Shown here: piece by piece, positions 17,859-26,105 of the stretch
Layout: each line of letters starts with the position of its first letter
Position numbering within the stretch: the stretch's first letter is position 1
From: Solobacterium sp.
GTDB taxonomy: Bacteria > Bacillota_I > Bacilli_A > Erysipelotrichales > Erysipelotrichaceae
NCBI GenBank assembly: GCA_017430925.1
Contig: JAFRMA010000084.1
Span: 1 to 43,063 of the forward strand
DNA: 43,063 bases
Direction of reading: 5' to 3'
The notes under the pieces: model-generated
The model's input: the letters and a program-made list of their open reading frames with translations, nothing else
What the model was told of the DNA's origin: nothing
Database searches by the model: none
Translations under genes and position numbers: made by a program

Positions 17859-18341
17859 TTACAGATTCTTTGATAATAAACTATATCCTTCCTCAACCCG
17901 TTCCGGACGCATATTCTCATCCATGGCACAAGGATCGGTATAACAATCCCTGACCTCCGTTGTAAAGCCAAGATGGCAATATAACTTCCGGTTGCGTTCT
18001 TCGTCAACACCGATGGTTGCCCGGCAGAAGCCCCTGTCTTTCAGATCCGCAAGCGCTGATTCCATCAACTTTGTGCCTAAACCCCGGCCACGGTATTCTT
18101 TCTGAACACGGAATGCGCAGAGATACGCTGTTGTGACTCCATCCGCAAATTCCTTGTCCTCCATGTCCAGAAATACATAGAGTTCACCGATCAGCTCTCC
18201 TTCATGATCCACTGTCCAGAAAACTGTATTTCCTGAGACTATATTCTGATAAAAGAACCTGGCTGTAGGAGACGCGTTCTTGACGTCAGAATATCCCCAT
18301 AGTTTCAGCATTTCTTCACTGGTTGCTTTTCTGATCCGCAT
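17859..18341 (-). CDS. GNAT family N-acetyltransferase
   Basis: A 160-residue acetyltransferase. The acetyl-CoA loop is KEYRGRGLGTKLMESAL (about residues 93-109) after the strand TAYLCAFRV, and the C-terminal part has ATIGVDEERNRKLYCHLGF, the usual alpha-4/beta-7 region. The acceptor is unknown. GGGAG precedes the ATG. It is 18 bases upstream of the Imm32-like gene and 27 bases downstream of the alpha/beta hydrolase, all co-directional. Confidence 0.92.
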   Translation of the reverse strand: MRIRKATSEEMLKLWGYSDVKNASPTARFFYQNIVSGNTVFWTVDHEGELIGELYVFLDMEDKEFADGVTTAYLCAFRVQKEYRGRGLGTKLMESALADLKDRGFCRATIGVDEERNRKLYCHLGFTTEVRDCYTDPCAMDENMRPERVEEGYSLLSKNL

Positions 18342-18368
18342 GTCAATTCTCCCTGAACAGTTCCGGGC

Positions 18369-19289
18369 TTATGACCGGAGAATATTTAAAAACTCTTTCT
18401 TCTTTTCCACGTGGATTCCATGTCCGCAGTTAAAATGAACGATCTGAAAATCCGGGATAAATTCTCCAATTCTCTCTGCGTCTTCTTCAGTCAGTGCGCA
18501 CATCTGTAATCCATCTTCTCCAATGTTCGTCCTGGCTTTTAAGAAAACCGTCGGACAGGTGATCTGTCTTAACATTTCTTCATAATTGATATGTTCATGG
18601 AAAGAATCGGTATAAAATTCTTCACCAAATTGCGGATCATACTCATTCATTCCGCGGAACGCTTCCAGTGCATCTTTCGGCCAGAATAGCACTTTCAGGT
18701 CTTTGTCCGGATGTTTTGTTCTGTACTTTCCGGCACTTTCCGCATATCTGCGGCGGATCTTTTCCCTGTTCTTTTCAGGGAAGAAGTTCCAGGCATACTG
18801 ATGTTCGAAATAGTAGAGAACGAAATCCTGTTCCTCCGTCTGGTTCAGGAATTCATGGCATACCGTAGACAGGTCTACATAATTAAATGTTTTATAGCGC
18901 CTTTCTCCATAGCTGGCGAAGAATGGAGGATCTTCCAGAATCAGCCTGTCACAACAGTGATAATTCGCTTCAATATATGCCGCAATGAGTCCTCCTGAGG
19001 AATGTCCGACCAAGGTGATCTTGTTGCTTGTCAGACTGTGGATCAACGCATAGATATCCCTTCCTATCGTATCTATTTTGTATAGTTCGGCATTGTGTGT
19101 ACTGCCGCCATGTCCGTAACAATCAACCAGAACTACCCTGTATGTATCGGAGAGTTGTTCCGCAACATCAAAATAACTGACCGATGATGTTCCCTGAGCA
19201 TGGATCATCACGATCATACGTTCACCTTTGCCTGTAAGATAATACCGAATCTGGTGATTCTCTGTCGTTATAAATGTGTGCTTTTCCAT
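18369..19289 (-). CDS. Alpha/beta hydrolase
   Basis: A 306-residue cytoplasmic alpha/beta-hydrolase. The oxyanion-hole strand IVMIHAQGTSS precedes the family's DCYGHGGS turn (57-63); the nucleophile elbow is GHSSG with Ser97; an insert cap domain follows; and the late NCGHGIHVEK supplies the catalytic His. It would hydrolyse a small ester or amide. GGAAGG precedes the ATG. It belongs to the run of single-gene enzymes on this strand. Confidence 0.93.
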   Translation of the reverse strand: MEKHTFITTENHQIRYYLTGKGERMIVMIHAQGTSSVSYFDVAEQLSDTYRVVLVDCYGHGGSTHNAELYKIDTIGRDIYALIHSLTSNKITLVGHSSGGLIAAYIEANYHCCDRLILEDPPFFASYGERRYKTFNYVDLSTVCHEFLNQTEEQDFVLYYFEHQYAWNFFPEKNREKIRRRYAESAGKYRTKHPDKDLKVLFWPKDALEAFRGMNEYDPQFGEEFYTDSFHEHINYEEMLRQITCPTVFLKARTNIGEDGLQMCALTEEDAERIGEFIPDFQIVHFNCGHGIHVEKKKEFLNILRS

Positions 19290-19312
19290 GTTTCCTTCCC
19301 GACTGCGGCAGA

Positions 19313-19537
19313 TTAGTGTTTCTTGTTCATCGCGATTCTGAACAGTTTTGTCATCAGAGGAATATAAGTGGCAGTAAAGATAACTGCAGATACCCCGATG
19401 ACCAGTTTTTTCTTCTCTTTCGGAACGACTGCTCCGGCTGCCAGTCCCATGGAGAATAAACAGAATTTTGTCAGTGCAAAGTCTTTCCAGGTACTCTCTT
19501 TTGCATAGCGGTTGCCTAAATCCAGTAAATACTTCAT
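19313..19537 (-). CDS. Small membrane protein of unknown function
   Basis: A 74-residue protein with a first amphipathic part (KYLLDLGNRYAKESTWKDFAL) and two hydrophobic segments (about 26-40 and 46-63), ending in a basic tail. Close relatives in Firmicutes are often labelled 'permease of phosphate ABC transporter', but nothing in the sequence supports a transporter role and no pst genes are near. GGAGGT precedes the ATG. It sits 19 bases after the Nudix fusion gene, probably in one transcript. Confidence 0.78.
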   Translation of the reverse strand: MKYLLDLGNRYAKESTWKDFALTKFCLFSMGLAAGAVVPKEKKKLVIGVSAVIFTATYIPLMTKLFRIAMNKKH

Positions 19538-19556
19538 TATCGGTTACCTCCGTTTA

Positions 19557-20573
19557 TCATTCTGCCGGTTTATTGTATCTCTGGTTGATCCATTCATTCA
19601 GTGCTGTATATTCCCTAAAATACAGACCGCGCCGCATTTCTTCTGTCTCTGCGTAATCCTGATGGGTTGAAAAGATTTCCCGTGCCTCGGTAAGAGGAAG
19701 CCATTCCGGTCTCAGTCCGGCTTTGATTTCCGCCTCAGTCAGATGAATCTTCCCGTCACTTACGACTTTACATTCATAGTAATGACTGACATAACAGTAC
19801 TCTTCGTAATATTCACGGATGGTCAGGTAACGCCGCAGAGGTTTGACCACAATACCTGTCTCTTCTTCTGTTTCCCGGATACAGCACTCTTCCGGTGTTT
19901 CCCCTTTTTCTACTCCCCCTCCCGGAATCATCCACAAATCTTCTTTCGTTTCACGGGATAACAGGATCTTTCCTCCCTGAACAATCACTGCCCGGCAGGC
20001 AATGCGGGTTTTCGTGTAGTTCTCGAAGCGGTTCTTCCCCAAAATTTCCAGCTCTGGTATATAGTCCCTGTTGTTTTGGTACTCCAGCCATTGAGAAGCC
20101 TGTGCACGTGTGGTAAAGATGATCCACTGTTTATCCTTGTACTGCTTCATCAGTGTGAACAATGCGGGACGATTGTTCTCCCGGTAATCCTGTACCTGTT
20201 TTACCAGCTCCGGATCCAGAATTTGTTCTGTCCAGGGAATATCCGGTCTTACTGTCCCAACTCTGTCCGCAATTCCACGCATACATACTTCTTCGTCATA
20301 ATCCAGAAAGATCACCGTATCACATGCGCGTATCCGTGCCTCATACGTCCGGCTGAAGTCTCCGTCAATGATCCATTCCGGTTTACTGAGTATCCGGCTA
20401 AGTTCACAATCAAATTCTTCTCTGGAAATATGTGTACGGTCAGGTCTCCACCAAAGATTATCCAGATAAACCAGAGGAAAACCTGTCACATTACATAACT
20501 GATGAGAAAAAGTACTTTTTCCGCTACCGGAACACCCCAGCACAAGAATCCGCTTCCCTTTGATCATTTTCAT
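19557..20573 (-). CDS. P-loop kinase (FlaR-like) fused to a Nudix hydrolase
   Basis: A two-domain protein of about 338 residues. Residues 1-170 are an adenylate-kinase-like P-loop domain of the FlaR/topology-modulation type: GCSGSGKS (13-20), LDNLWWRPD, and WIIDGDFSRTYEAR, with an arginine-rich lid. Residues 188-338 are a Nudix domain with the box GGGVEKGETPEECCIRETEE-type signature at about 218-241, which hydrolyses nucleoside diphosphates linked to X. ATG 20573 is chosen because the P-loop domain begins there; the frame stays open upstream to 20933 but without family similarity, and no strong ribosome site is seen. The domain fusion is unusual and the substrate unknown. Confidence 0.87.
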   Translation of the reverse strand: MKMIKGKRILVLGCSGSGKSTFSHQLCNVTGFPLVYLDNLWWRPDRTHISREEFDCELSRILSKPEWIIDGDFSRTYEARIRACDTVIFLDYDEEVCMRGIADRVGTVRPDIPWTEQILDPELVKQVQDYRENNRPALFTLMKQYKDKQWIIFTTRAQASQWLEYQNNRDYIPELEILGKNRFENYTKTRIACRAVIVQGGKILLSRETKEDLWMIPGGGVEKGETPEECCIRETEEETGIVVKPLRRYLTIREYYEEYCYVSHYYECKVVSDGKIHLTEAEIKAGLRPEWLPLTEAREIFSTHQDYAETEEMRRGLYFREYTALNEWINQRYNKPAE

Positions 20574-20744
20574 TTGTTTAACTCTAAAATCATTCTCCTC
20601 AATCCGTGAAGAAGTGTCAACTCCAAGTATGATCAAGTTCTGTATCACAATTGGATAAATCCGATATATGCGTAAATCAAACAGGAATGTGACATACTTC
20701 TTCATTGCGTATATGTATACAATGTAGTTAACGGAGGTAGTAAC

Positions 20745-21950
20745 ATGAGCAGTATTGATTATAATGAACTTTTTGAGCATAAATTCATCAACGATACCGG
20801 ACGTGAGGGAAGTCTGGAAGGAATCATCCGTGCCATGGGTCCGAATGTGGACATGGATCAGTTCAAGGCATCTGGTGCCGGTGCTGCGATTGCGCGGATG
20901 ATGGAGAACATGGCTCTGCATCCCGACGAACACTCACCCGCATCCATAGCGTATTGGGCAAAACTAGGCATGGTCAAGGAATTCCACGGAGAGAATGAGT
21001 TGTTTGACTGGCCTGCGTATATTGAAAAAACCGGGATCCACTACGATGTCGAACATGCCTATCCGCAGAATCTCTATAAGAAATGGGCAAGTTATGTTCC
21101 TGTCAGCGCATTCCGGGAAGAAAACAAAAACCGGAAGTATCCACTGGTCATCGCTCTGCACGGAGGCGGCAATACGATCTACACGGTAGACAGCTGGGGG
21201 ATTGCCAAAGCTGCCGCAGATCGTGAGTGGATCGTTGTGATGCCCTCTCTGGAATCGGATGTTGTGATTGCGGAAATCATCGAAGAAGCGAAGAAACTCT
21301 ATCCTGTAGATGAAGAAAGAATCTATCTGTTCGGGTTCTCCTACGGATCCATCAACACGAATATCCTCGCCCATTCCCATCCGGAATGGTTTGCGGCAGT
21401 AGCACCCTGCGGAGGAATGATGAGTGACGGGCAGATTCCTGAATTCGTTAAGAATAATCCTCCGCGTGATCCTAAAGGACTGGTAGAACCGCACTATGAT
21501 GTGATCCAGCCTCTGCCTACCTTGAGTTTTACCGGCAAGCTTCCGATCGTTACAGTCAGCGGTGAACATGACCGGGCAAAGTATCCGATCTGTAAAGCCC
21601 AGGATGCGGAAGAAACTGTTAAGGCAATCAATCTCTGGGCAAAGATCAACGATGCGCCGGAGGTATCTCTCGCAGACGCATGCGCAATGATGGATGACCC
21701 TGCCGCAACACGGGAAGAAAAGAGACTTGGTCTGTGCTTCGGCAAGGAGAATGTCAGAAGTTATGAATCCGAAGGAACTGTCTTCGATATCGGTGATATT
21801 CCCAGCCGTGACGGTGTTGTGCGTATGCGTATTGTCTGTGAAGAAAACATGGGACACTGGCCTACTCCGGAACTTGGCAGAATTCTCATGGACTTCTTCA
21901 GCCATTTCCGCCGAGATGCTGTAACAAAAGAGAGTATCTATACTGAGTAA
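20745..21950 (+). CDS. Alpha/beta-hydrolase esterase (PHB depolymerase/feruloyl esterase-like)
   Basis: A 401-residue hydrolase. LVIALHGGGN (134-143) forms the oxyanion region; the nucleophile elbow is GFSYGS with Ser199; the strand AAVAPCGGMM follows; and the late MGHWPTPE provides the catalytic His. The layout fits LpqC/PHB-depolymerase-type carboxyl esterases. No signal peptide is seen, so it probably acts in the cytoplasm. A 110-residue N-terminal helical extension precedes the catalytic domain. GGAGGT lies six bases before the ATG. It is the lone plus-strand gene in 1.4-36 kb, divergent from the kinase-Nudix gene and convergent with the RraA gene. Confidence 0.88.
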   Translation: MSSIDYNELFEHKFINDTGREGSLEGIIRAMGPNVDMDQFKASGAGAAIARMMENMALHPDEHSPASIAYWAKLGMVKEFHGENELFDWPAYIEKTGIHYDVEHAYPQNLYKKWASYVPVSAFREENKNRKYPLVIALHGGGNTIYTVDSWGIAKAAADREWIVVMPSLESDVVIAEIIEEAKKLYPVDEERIYLFGFSYGSINTNILAHSHPEWFAAVAPCGGMMSDGQIPEFVKNNPPRDPKGLVEPHYDVIQPLPTLSFTGKLPIVTVSGEHDRAKYPICKAQDAEETVKAINLWAKINDAPEVSLADACAMMDDPAATREEKRLGLCFGKENVRSYESEGTVFDIGDIPSRDGVVRMRIVCEENMGHWPTPELGRILMDFFSHFRRDAVTKESIYTE

Positions 21951-21955
21951 TACAA

Positions 21956-21983
21956 AAAGCTTATCCTTTAGCGGATAAGCTTT
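21956..21983. terminator. Bidirectional terminator between esterase and RraA-like gene
   Basis: An 11-bp perfect stem (AAAGCTTATCC/GGATAAGCTTT) with a TTTAGC loop. A CTTCTT tail follows on the plus strand and TTTTTG on the minus strand, so it can serve both convergent genes. Confidence 0.88.
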
Positions 21984-21987
21984 CTTC

Positions 21988-22617
21988 TTACTGATTCACA
22001 AGTTTGTCAAAACCGTAGATCTTCATCGTGCTTTCCCCGGCATTGATACGCTCCAGGATCTCCTGTTCCTTGGCGAACTTTTTCAATGCGGCAGGAATAA
22101 CTGTATCTTCATCTTCCTTGTGGATGACAACCACACCGTCACAATCCCCGAAGATCAGATCTCCGGGATATACCGTAACATCTCCTACACATACCGGGAC
22201 ATTGATGCGTGCAGGTGTCTTCTTCACCGTAGGAGCAGGACAATACCCGATGGAATATACAGGGAACCCGATTGCCCGGATATCTTCCCGGTCACGGCAG
22301 GATCCGTTAATGACTACACCGGCAATTCCCTTGACCTTACAGGCATTAGCCATCATATCTCCGAAGTGACCTCCGCGTGTAAATCCTTTGGTATCGAAGA
22401 TGAGAACATCTCCTTCACCGGCCGCATCCATTCCCTGATGCAGGGCAAGATTATCCCCGGGAGCACAATCTACCGTAATAGCTCTTCCCAGCATTTTCAG
22501 CTTTGGATCAACAGGCTGGATACGGGGATCCATTACCCCTCCATTGGGATTGTTGTCAGCGAAGTTGCCGGTCGGCAGACGTAATAATTGTTCACGTAAT
22601 TCTTTTGTCAGTTCCAT
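21988..22617 (-). CDS. RraA family protein (HMG/CHA aldolase-like)
   Basis: A 209-residue protein of the RraA/4-hydroxy-4-methyl-2-oxoglutarate aldolase family (PF03737). The active-site loop GGHFGDMMANACKVKG and the strand VVINGSCRDREDI (with the conserved Arg-Asp) are present, as is VYPGDLIFGDCDGVVVI near the C-terminus. Members either cleave 4-hydroxy-4-methyl-2-oxoglutarate-like acids, decarboxylate oxaloacetate, or inhibit RNase E; the Firmicute stand-alone forms are mostly presumed aldolases. GGAG precedes the ATG, and it ends at the shared bidirectional terminator. Confidence 0.92.
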   Translation of the reverse strand: MELTKELREQLLRLPTGNFADNNPNGGVMDPRIQPVDPKLKMLGRAITVDCAPGDNLALHQGMDAAGEGDVLIFDTKGFTRGGHFGDMMANACKVKGIAGVVINGSCRDREDIRAIGFPVYSIGYCPAPTVKKTPARINVPVCVGDVTVYPGDLIFGDCDGVVVIHKEDEDTVIPAALKKFAKEQEILERINAGESTMKIYGFDKLVNQ

Positions 22618-22764
22618 GGTTGTTTTACTCCTTCATTACCTTTTGGATATAGCCGTTGATTATCTTGCCTGAGCATAAACTCAAGAATCAGAGACTCTCA
22701 TCCAGATATTATTATACTGGTAATTTCAGGATCCGTATAACCCAAGGGACAAACCACCCATCTT

Positions 22765-23481
22765 TTATTTATACCCTTTACCTTGTGTAAACACCGGAGG
22801 CCAGTATGACATTGGCTCTGCGTTGATCTTCAGTTTGAAATCACAATAATCTCCATCCTCAAAACAGGTATGCTCACGGTACAGAGGAACGCCAAATACT
22901 CCAAACATGACATAGTCGAGATTACACAGATACGGCATATACTCTTCATAACCATGTGCTCTGGCAAAGTTTGACAACGGACATACCAGATTGTGATAAC
23001 TGAAATCATACCCCTCTTCCGGAGGAATCATTGTCTTTGTCTCAAAACTTCCCGGATTCTTTGCGGCATTGGCAGCGTTCTGTGCGTCTTTTTTCTGATA
23101 CTTCTTATTCAGAGACTTTACGTTTGTGAATGACTTATGCATGATCGTCTTCACCATTCCAGGCATTTTGCTAAATCTGCGTTCATACGCCAAGACCATC
23201 AGATGCCCTGTTTCTTCCAAAGAGACTCCATAGTTCTTCAGCACCTCTCCCATCGACACAAAACAGTATGCGCCGGTGAGATTCCTCGTTCCGCTGACCG
23301 CATCCCCGCCAATGTATGGGAAGTTCTCCAGCATATGGTCTGCGTAGTGCTGCCAGATCTCTTCAAAGATATCTGTATAGGATTTCCTGCTGTACTGTTC
23401 CAGTTCTTTCGCAACAGGTTTCAGTAATCCGTTCATCGATTTTCTAAACTTCGAAGTATTTTTCCTGTAATACTCGTGCAT
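22765..23481 (-). CDS. L-2-amino-thiazoline-4-carboxylic acid hydrolase family protein
   Basis: A 238-residue protein matching the ATC hydrolase family (PF14196). It has a helical N-terminal part and a strand-rich C-terminal part with YHNLVCPLSNFARAHGYEE, CNLDYVMFGVFGVPLYR and the Cys-containing CFEDGDYCDFKL. The family type hydrolyses ATC to S-carbamoyl-cysteine during thiazoline conversion to cysteine; many members in gut Firmicutes are uncharacterised. GGAAGGAG lies before the ATG. The RraA-like gene lies downstream after a 147-base gap. Confidence 0.85.
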   Translation of the reverse strand: MHEYYRKNTSKFRKSMNGLLKPVAKELEQYSRKSYTDIFEEIWQHYADHMLENFPYIGGDAVSGTRNLTGAYCFVSMGEVLKNYGVSLEETGHLMVLAYERRFSKMPGMVKTIMHKSFTNVKSLNKKYQKKDAQNAANAAKNPGSFETKTMIPPEEGYDFSYHNLVCPLSNFARAHGYEEYMPYLCNLDYVMFGVFGVPLYREHTCFEDGDYCDFKLKINAEPMSYWPPVFTQGKGYK

Positions 23482-23534
23482 TCCCTTTCTCCTTCCGCAC
23501 GTTGAATCATCCGGCTTCTGCGGACGATTTTTCT

Positions 23535-25400
23535 TTAGATAAACAGGGCAGCAATGTGATATACGACACAGGACAGAATCAACGCTCCGCAGACGTAGAA
23601 TGCCGCAATCCTGGCTGTCCAGTTAAGAGAATGTGATTCTCTGTAGGTCGTGGAGAGGGCCATAACACACGGGATATTGAATGTACATGCGCACATGAAG
23701 GCCAGAGCTTCTGCTTTACTGACTACATCCAGCATGGCTTTACCCAAAACAGCATTATCTGTAGCCACACTGAATACAGAACGGAATGTTGCGTCAAGAA
23801 CGGTACCTTCACCGACAAACACCGCGTTCAGAACGCCAAGAACAGCTTCTTTCGCAAAGGCAGAACTCAGGAATCCCATAAAGGTCCTCCAGCCAAGGCC
23901 GAAGATTCTGGTTACAGGTTCAATTACTGTACCAACCTTATACAGAAGACTATCTGCCACATTCCCGCTGCTGCTATAAGAGAATGCCCAGAACAACAGA
24001 GAAATCAGGGTAACTGTTCTAAGAGCTCTCCTGAAAATATCATAGGACTTGAGCAGTGCTTCTTTGGCGATGTGTTTCCAGTGCGGCTTGTGGTACGGAG
24101 GAAGTTCCATGATCATACCGCTGCGTGAGTTTTCCGGAGATAATTTACGTCCGAAAATTCTGGACACAATAATCATGAGGACTACAACATACAGCAGAAT
24201 TCCAAGAATGATCAACAACGTCTGTAACGGTGTAAAGAACATCGAACTGATTACAGGGATGATCGTCCAGATCGATGCGCAGGGAACTGCCCAGACTACT
24301 GCCATCGCAAGCATACGCTGTCCCCAGTTATCCATGACACGTGTACCGCAGGTTCCGCCGATTGTGCAGCCAAAGCCCATCAGAATCGGGCAGATTGCCT
24401 TCCCCTGCAGACCAAGACCGGATAACAGATTGTCAAACTGGTACGCTGCCCTTGCCAGGAAGCCAATCTCTTCCAGATAGCCGAAGACAAGATTGACACC
24501 AAAGACAAATCCTGACATGGCTACACAGAAGTACAGGGTATTGGGGAAGATAATACTGAATATAGATACCAGCCAGGGATGTACATTCCAGGAGGTAAGA
24601 AGATCAGCAATCGGCTTATTCAGTAACTGAGGAATCATGGACCCAAGTCCCATCAAAGGGAAACAAATAAGCATTGCCACAAGGAATCCCAGGACAATCG
24701 TCCCAAAGCAGGCAAATTTACCATAGACAGGACTAAGTAATCTCTTATCTCGTTTACTTAATTCAAAGTGCTTCTGTTCCGAATGAGAAACTCCCTCAAG
24801 CATTTTTCGGATCCACGCAAACTTCGCTTCACTCTCTGCCTGTACATGATCCGCTGATGTACCGCTGCCCTCTTTGGGAAGCTCCGGTACAGAACTAAGT
24901 TTCTGCGGATTTTCCAGTGCACGGGCAAATAATTCCTTCAAGCCGTCATAGCCGGTACTCTCTGCCGCTGTAAACGGAAGTACAGGGATTCCCAGATGTT
25001 TTTCCAGCAGTAAGTAATCAATTTCCTTATTCTGCGCTTTTGCGACATCCATCATATTCAGCAGAAGTACAGCCGGTTTATCCAGCGCGGCAAACTCCGC
25101 CACCATATACATACTGCGCTCCAGCTGTGAAGCATCCACCAGAATACAAACCAGGTCTGCCTGGCCGGACCGGATAAAATCAGAGGTGATGATTTCTTCA
25201 TCAGAGTTTCCGGAAAGGCCATAGCTTCCGGGAAGATCCGTAACTGTATACCGCGTTCCCTTATAAGTATAAAAGCCGTCATTTCTCTCAACAGTCTTAC
25301 CAGGCCAGTTTCCTACGTGCTGACGTGAACCTGTTAAGGCATTATAAACTGTGGACTTACCGGAGTTCGGCTGCCCCAGCAAAGCAATCCTTGTGTTCAT
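23535..25400 (-). CDS. feoB: Ferrous iron transport protein B
   Basis: A 621-residue GTPase-permease for Fe2+ uptake at the membrane. The N-terminal G domain has G1 GQPNSGKS (9-16) and G3 DLPGSYGLSG. A helical region follows, then a GATE/Nramp-like core of about eight TMs. The core motif reads GLQGKAICPILMGFGCTIGGTCGTR, where classical FeoB has GFGCNVPA or similar, so this is a variant of the family found in anaerobic Firmicutes. The ATG overlaps the feoA stop as ATGA. The chain is shorter than E. coli FeoB. The substrate could differ in this variant; Fe2+ is most likely given feoA. Confidence 0.95.
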   Translation of the reverse strand: MNTRIALLGQPNSGKSTVYNALTGSRQHVGNWPGKTVERNDGFYTYKGTRYTVTDLPGSYGLSGNSDEEIITSDFIRSGQADLVCILVDASQLERSMYMVAEFAALDKPAVLLLNMMDVAKAQNKEIDYLLLEKHLGIPVLPFTAAESTGYDGLKELFARALENPQKLSSVPELPKEGSGTSADHVQAESEAKFAWIRKMLEGVSHSEQKHFELSKRDKRLLSPVYGKFACFGTIVLGFLVAMLICFPLMGLGSMIPQLLNKPIADLLTSWNVHPWLVSIFSIIFPNTLYFCVAMSGFVFGVNLVFGYLEEIGFLARAAYQFDNLLSGLGLQGKAICPILMGFGCTIGGTCGTRVMDNWGQRMLAMAVVWAVPCASIWTIIPVISSMFFTPLQTLLIILGILLYVVVLMIIVSRIFGRKLSPENSRSGMIMELPPYHKPHWKHIAKEALLKSYDIFRRALRTVTLISLLFWAFSYSSSGNVADSLLYKVGTVIEPVTRIFGLGWRTFMGFLSSAFAKEAVLGVLNAVFVGEGTVLDATFRSVFSVATDNAVLGKAMLDVVSKAEALAFMCACTFNIPCVMALSTTYRESHSLNWTARIAAFYVCGALILSCVVYHIAALFI

Positions 25401-25618
25401 GCCGCTTCCACCTCGATTCCTTCTGCGTCTGTACGATTGACGGCAATCAGTGTTTCCCTCAGATAGATCAACACCGGCATTTTCCGGTCATTGCGTACAG
25501 TCTGGAACTTTGTCCCTTCCGTGATACCAATCGCGGTGATACGACTGGCAAGATGCGCATCTCCCACAATCTTCCGGATCACACCTTGCTGATCCGGTAT
25601 AGTTTCTGTGAGCTTCAT
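25397..25618 (-). CDS. feoA: Ferrous iron transport protein A
   Basis: A 73-residue SH3-like cytoplasmic partner of FeoB: MKLTETIPDQQGVIRKI, then RITAIGITEGTKFQTVRN and a last strand YLRETLIAVNR. ATG 25618 is chosen because GGGAGG stands five bases before it and family similarity begins there; an upstream in-frame extension to 25741 runs through the leader. It overlaps feoB by four bases, so the two are coupled. The 280-base leader upstream carries a promoter, DtxR-like sites and a hairpin. Confidence 0.93.
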   Translation of the reverse strand: MKLTETIPDQQGVIRKIVGDAHLASRITAIGITEGTKFQTVRNDRKMPVLIYLRETLIAVNRTDAEGIEVEAA

Positions 25619-25727
25619 ATTCTCCCTCCCTTGATGATTAGAACGGTCACTGCTGCAAATTTGGTTATGAACAACTGATGCAGGAAGATCCGATAACAGT
25701 AAAGAAATCAGATCAACTCCGCGGCAT

Positions 25728-25747
25728 AAGTTAGAGAACACTAACCT
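25728..25747. promoter_or_regulatory. DtxR-like inverted repeat A in the feoAB leader
   Basis: AAGTTAG and CTAACCT arms with a 6-base centre (perfect core GTTAG-N6-CTAAC) lie 110 bases before feoA. The half-sites match those of the promoter-proximal site B, but the spacing is wider. Confidence 0.4.
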
Positions 25748-25761
25748 TTTTGCTTTTTATA

Positions 25762-25781
25762 AGCCTCATTACGATGAGGCT
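25762..25781 (-). other. Stem-loop in the feoAB leader
   Basis: An 8-bp perfect stem AGCCTCAT/ATGAGGCT with a four-base loop, in the transcribed leader. No T tract follows on the minus strand, so it is not a standard terminator. It may stabilise the mRNA or act in regulation. Confidence 0.45.
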
Positions 25782-25842
25782 GACATAATACATCCTTTTA
25801 TCAAGTTCTGCTTACACCCGGAATGTACCAAAGAGCAACAGC

Positions 25843-25857
25843 AAGTTAGTCTAATAT
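25843..25857. promoter_or_regulatory. DtxR/IdeR-like operator at the feoAB promoter
   Basis: AAGTTAGTCTAATAT contains a perfect TTAG-n-CTAA core, the centre of the DtxR/IdeR consensus. It lies 15-29 bases downstream of the -10 box, placing it at or just after the transcription start, as expected for a metal-dependent repressor. Confidence 0.55.
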
Positions 25858-25871
25858 AACTCATTTGCCAC

Positions 25872-25899
25872 ATTATATCTCATATTACATAAAAATCAA
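25872..25899 (-). promoter_or_regulatory. Sigma-A promoter of feoAB
   Basis: Minus-strand TTGATT (25894-25899) and a perfect TATAAT (25872-25877) with 16 bases between. Transcription would start near 25865 and run through operator B into a leader of about 245 bases. Confidence 0.75.
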
Positions 25900-26105
25900 G
25901 TCGTTAACATCCTGTGTATCCTTTCCTCTCTCTTCCTAAAATAAAACGGTACACTACATACAGCACGTATATCGCATACCGTCACGAAAATCAAGTGGAT
26001 GAATCACAAATCGTATGCCTTGGACTTAAGTACTTTACATTTGAGATATTGGTTTTCTCTCACGTCAGTATTGTGCCAGTTGTTGATTTGCGTTCTTCCT
26101 TCAGC
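25900..26105. other. Intergenic region upstream of feoAB, no gene seen
   Basis: AT-rich sequence between the feoAB promoter and the end of the ATPase gene. Short open frames on the plus strand have no ribosome site or recognisable sequence. No clear terminator or RNA structure was found here. Confidence 0.5.

Noticed and set aside
20964..21905. 313-residue minus-strand open frame inside the esterase gene
   Set aside because: Complement of a well-supported esterase with catalytic motifs; no ribosome site and no family resemblance.
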